Source: an uncultured Collinsella sp.
Lineage (GTDB): Bacteria > Actinomycetota > Coriobacteriia > Coriobacteriales > Coriobacteriaceae
Direction of reading: 5' to 3'
NCBI GenBank assembly: GCA_937969105.1
Contig: CALBUZ010000145.1
Location: 1 to 13,939, forward strand
DNA length: 13,939 nucleotides
Part shown: positions 13,829-13,939 of the stretch, one piece after another
How positions within the stretch are numbered: the first letter of the stretch is position 1
Layout: the number at the start of each line of letters is the position of its first letter
Notes under the pieces: model-generated
What the model saw: the letters and a program-made list of their open reading frames with translations, nothing else
Database searches by the model: none
Told to the model about the DNA's origin: nothing
Position numbers and translations under genes: made by a program

Positions 13829-13939
13829 TGATCCCTTCAGGAACTATTCAACGTTCCATACGGGTGGCGCGCGCAGACGTGGTGTAAGAGCGTCCCGAGG
13901 TCCGTCGCTGCAAGTCCCGATATTACTCCTTCTTGAGAC

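Larger units (their letters stand above)
13572..13939. other. 368-bp gene-free right end with several hairpins
   Basis: No frame here has a supported start, ribosome site and family resemblance. It holds the 19-bp inverted repeat described separately. It also has a 10-bp bulged hairpin (CCTCTGGAAA at 13748-13757 against TTTCCGAGAGG at 13761-13771) and a 7-bp hairpin CTGCTAC/GTAGCAG (13802-13808 and 13816-13822) followed by CGATTTT. The sequence is less GC-rich than the genes. It may be a repeat element or the leader of a gene beyond the window. Confidence 0.5.

Noticed and set aside
13795..13887. Short plus-strand frame beginning MSTATCLVAA
   Set aside because: About 30 codons, lying across a hairpin, with no family resemblance and only a weak purine stretch upstream.

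Overview
The window looks like a piece of a high-GC gut actinobacterial chromosome, most likely from the Coriobacteriia and possibly Collinsella. The evidence is GC-rich third positions, purine-rich Shine-Dalgarno sites close to most starts, and gene families common in that class (EFR1-type flavodoxin-ferredoxin fusions, gut-type hybrid kinases with periplasmic binding domains). The genus is an inference from style; no 16S or marker gene is present. There is no CRISPR array, no tRNA or rRNA gene, and no recognisable transposase or phage gene.

Layout. Bases 1-150 are the C-terminus of an EamA/DMT transporter. Converging on it is a minus-strand set: a two-TM potassium-channel-like protein and a LOG-family nucleoside 5'-monophosphate phosphoribohydrolase (2993-3418 and 2423-2956, an apparent pair), then a YfeO-like member of the ClC superfamily and an EFR1-type flavodoxin-ferredoxin (993-2297 and 166-957, a second apparent pair). 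A cluster of three palindromic repeat units (3488-3572) lies in the divergent intergenic region.

The centre holds two paralogous hybrid histidine kinases in convergent orientation. The plus-strand kinase (3642-6446) carries two periplasmic solute-binding-protein-like domains fused to its N-terminus and is followed by a NimA/PNPOx-fold flavoprotein gene. The minus-strand kinase (7039-9231) has a Cache-like extracellular region and overlaps by 4 bp with an upstream lipoprotein solute-binding protein gene (9228-10097). The same kind of sensing module is therefore fused in one system and encoded separately in the other. A strong 17-bp hairpin between them (6997-7036) probably terminates both transcripts. 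Neither system has an obvious DNA-binding or HPt partner in the window.

The right side has a MalY/PatB-type C-S lyase and TrmO (tRNA t6A methyltransferase, probably from a leaderless transcript) on the minus strand. Divergent from these are a regulator with an unusual XRE HTH - zinc ribbon - TipAS architecture and a dithiol glutaredoxin. The last 370 bp contain no convincing gene but have a 19-bp perfect inverted repeat and further hairpins.

The best candidates for something under-described are the fused/split pair of solute-sensing hybrid kinases, the XRE-zinc ribbon-TipAS regulator with its promoter-abutting palindrome, and the two repeat elements.
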